The notes under the pieces: generated by a model
Told to the model about the DNA's origin: nothing
Seen by the model: only the letters and a program-made list of their open reading frames with translations
Database searches by the model: none
Made by a program: the position numbers and the translations under genes
Assembly: GCA_905221605.1 (NCBI GenBank)
Contig: CAJNDS010001402.1
Coordinates: 476,501-540,500, forward strand
From: Symbiodinium natans
Lineage: Eukaryota; Sar; Dinophyceae; Suessiales; Symbiodiniaceae
Reading direction: 5' to 3'
DNA: 64,000 bases
Part shown: positions 62,938 through 64,000 of the stretch, one piece after another
Layout: each line of letters starts with the position of its first letter
How positions within the stretch are numbered: the stretch's first letter is position 1

Positions 62938-64000
62938 ATGTCGCTGCCGTCGTCGTTGTGCGTCGCGGTGCTCCTTGCACTATTTGTTGGGCTTTTCTAT
63001 CCACCGTCGAGGGTGAGTGTCGAGGAGCAGCAGCAGCTGATACCGGTAGCTCGTCAAATTGTGGATACATTGTCGAGTGACTACCCTCGGCATAAGATGG
63101 ACAAAGTTTCTCCTGAAGCCTCCTTCGACGACAAGGCAGGCCTTTACAACTTTGGGCGGTTCACCCGGCCTATCAAGAATGCCAATTTGGCACCACTGTC
63201 AAGATGGGACATGCTAACGACGGACAAGACTTTCGTGTGGTCAGGGATGACGAAAGGCAACATCACTGTTTCCCTGGCAATGCTGCAGTTCAACTACGCA
63301 GCGGCGGCCGTGTTTGCTGTCTACGACGCAACAAGCGGTCACTCGTGGTCCCAGTACATAGATCTGCCTGCGGTTCTTGCCCTCCTCGGTCCAAAGTTTG
63401 AGCCGGACGCTGCTGGTCACATCGGGGTTGCTGCCGGATGTGCGCGGAGGCAGGATTGGGGTGGGCAAGGCTCGGTTTGCTACGACGAGACTACGCATGA
63501 GGTAGTGGTTGATGCTGCTGCCACGCTCAAACTGGACAAAGTCAACAGTCAGCTAGGTTCCGCTGACTCGCCGGCAGAGAAGATACACGTTTCACTGTCT
63601 TACCGGGCCGGCCTCGGCAAGGGCTACTTCCCGACCATGGTCTTCCCGTTGGGAGTGTCACGTGCTGTGACAGTTTCAAAATATGCTGCGCGGCCCATCA
63701 GTCAAGGGCGCCTGAAGCTTGGGGATGCAGAGACGCTCGACCTCACTGGGGCCCTCGCTTCGACGGACTACACCCGCGGTCAGCTTCGGCGCGAGACGGT
63801 GTGGAAATGGCTCTCCCTCTCCACCCTCCTGCCGGATGGGAGGCCCTATGGCCTGCATCTTAGCACTGGGACGTACGACTTTGGCCGCGACAACGCTTCG
63901 AGCGAGTCTTCCATCTTCTCCCTAACACCCGACGGACGTCCAAGCTTTGCCTTCTACGACACCGCCGGCGTGGTCATTCGGCCCAGCGATGCGAGCAAGC
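62938..64000 (+). CDS. DUF2804 family protein, truncated by the window edge
   Basis: Open from ATG 62938 to the end, 354 codons, no intron. Residues about 6-22 are hydrophobic (LCVAVLLALFVGLFYPP), a signal peptide or anchor. The middle contains FGRFTRPIKNANLAPLSRWD and ITVSLAMLQFNYAAAAVFAV. Near residues 277-291 comes DYTRGQLRRETVWKW, then LPDGRPYGLHLSTGTYDFGR with SSESSIF. This matches the core of DUF2804 (Pfam PF10974), in which (D)W/Y-[ST]-R-G-x-x-RRET-x-W-x-W precedes a glycine-rich strand segment and an acidic motif. Function of the family is unknown. The frame also stays open upstream to an ATG at 62587, but the 62938 start places the hydrophobic segment at the N-terminus. Confidence 0.85.
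   Translation, partial: MSLPSSLCVAVLLALFVGLFYPPSRVSVEEQQQLIPVARQIVDTLSSDYPRHKMDKVSPEASFDDKAGLYNFGRFTRPIKNANLAPLSRWDMLTTDKTFVWSGMTKGNITVSLAMLQFNYAAAAVFAVYDATSGHSWSQYIDLPAVLALLGPKFEPDAAGHIGVAAGCARRQDWGGQGSVCYDETTHEVVVDAAATLKLDKVNSQLGSADSPAEKIHVSLSYRAGLGKGYFPTMVFPLGVSRAVTVSKYAARPISQGRLKLGDAETLDLTGALASTDYTRGQLRRETVWKWLSLSTLLPDGRPYGLHLSTGTYDFGRDNASSESSIFSLTPDGRPSFAFYDTAGVVIRPSDASK

Noticed and set aside
1-64000. tRNA, rRNA, snRNA genes, CRISPR arrays, spliced-leader relics and virus-derived genes
   Set aside because: None recognised by eye; the 22-nt dinoflagellate spliced-leader sequence was looked for and not seen. A covariance-model scan would be decisive for small RNAs.

Overview
The window reads as nuclear DNA of a microalga, most likely a dinoflagellate of the Symbiodinium/Polarella type (Suessiales). 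Evidence: (i) plant/alga-type telomere heptamers (CCCTAAA and TTTAGGG) are scattered through the whole sequence instead of capping one end; (ii) coding sequence is broken into very short exons, whose acceptors are mostly AG followed by G and whose donors include GT and probably GC and GA, a known dinoflagellate habit; (iii) an ankyrin fossil near 7.3 kb has the GHVEVVRLLLEAGADKDLTD-like consensus common in Symbiodiniaceae; (iv) virtually every credible exon is on the + strand. The organism is an inference. No bacterial operon, RNA gene, CRISPR array or virus was seen.

Layout. From 1 to about 62.8 kb I mark about one hundred probable exons, typically 30-130 bp, separated by introns or spacers full of degenerate CCCTAAA/TTTAGGG sequence, homopolymer runs and microsatellites. 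They were found by eye from open frames bounded by splice-like sites; where two neighbouring exons have compatible phases I say so. Phase-compatible chains are 11069-11286, 18981-19691, 31626-32061, 33056-33682, 34635-34812, 37533-37940, 38561-38764, 57395-57557, 60814-61054 and 61758-61986. Several exons end in stop codons, so the region probably carries a dozen or more co-oriented genes, none complete from start to stop. Nearly all encode unrecognised, often coiled-coil or low-complexity, protein segments.

Two loci differ. An intact single-exon gene (187 codons) lies at 16181-16744. At 62938 a long uninterrupted frame starts and runs off the right edge. It encodes an N-terminal hydrophobic segment followed by a protein whose C-terminal part matches DUF2804, and the telomere-like repeats stop just before it. 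At 7039-7572 two ankyrin-repeat fossils lie head to head on opposite strands.

Main observation. Telomere-type repeats are placed asymmetrically about exons: CCCTAAA (C-rich) lies upstream, at intron 3' ends, and TTTAGGG (G-rich) lies downstream, at intron 5' ends. Many introns would thus begin with TTTAGGG and end with CCCTAAA, an inverted pair able to fold the splice sites together. In several places the repeat itself seems to supply the donor (GTTTAGGG) or acceptor (TTTAG or CCCAG). At 57441-57540 a TTTAGGG block interrupts a reading frame and is flanked by a perfect 13-bp direct repeat; removing it restores the frame. This suggests introns made from telomere-type repeats, comparable to introners. 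Several hairpin (MITE-like) elements and a dispersed GGGGTCC repeat family also occur.
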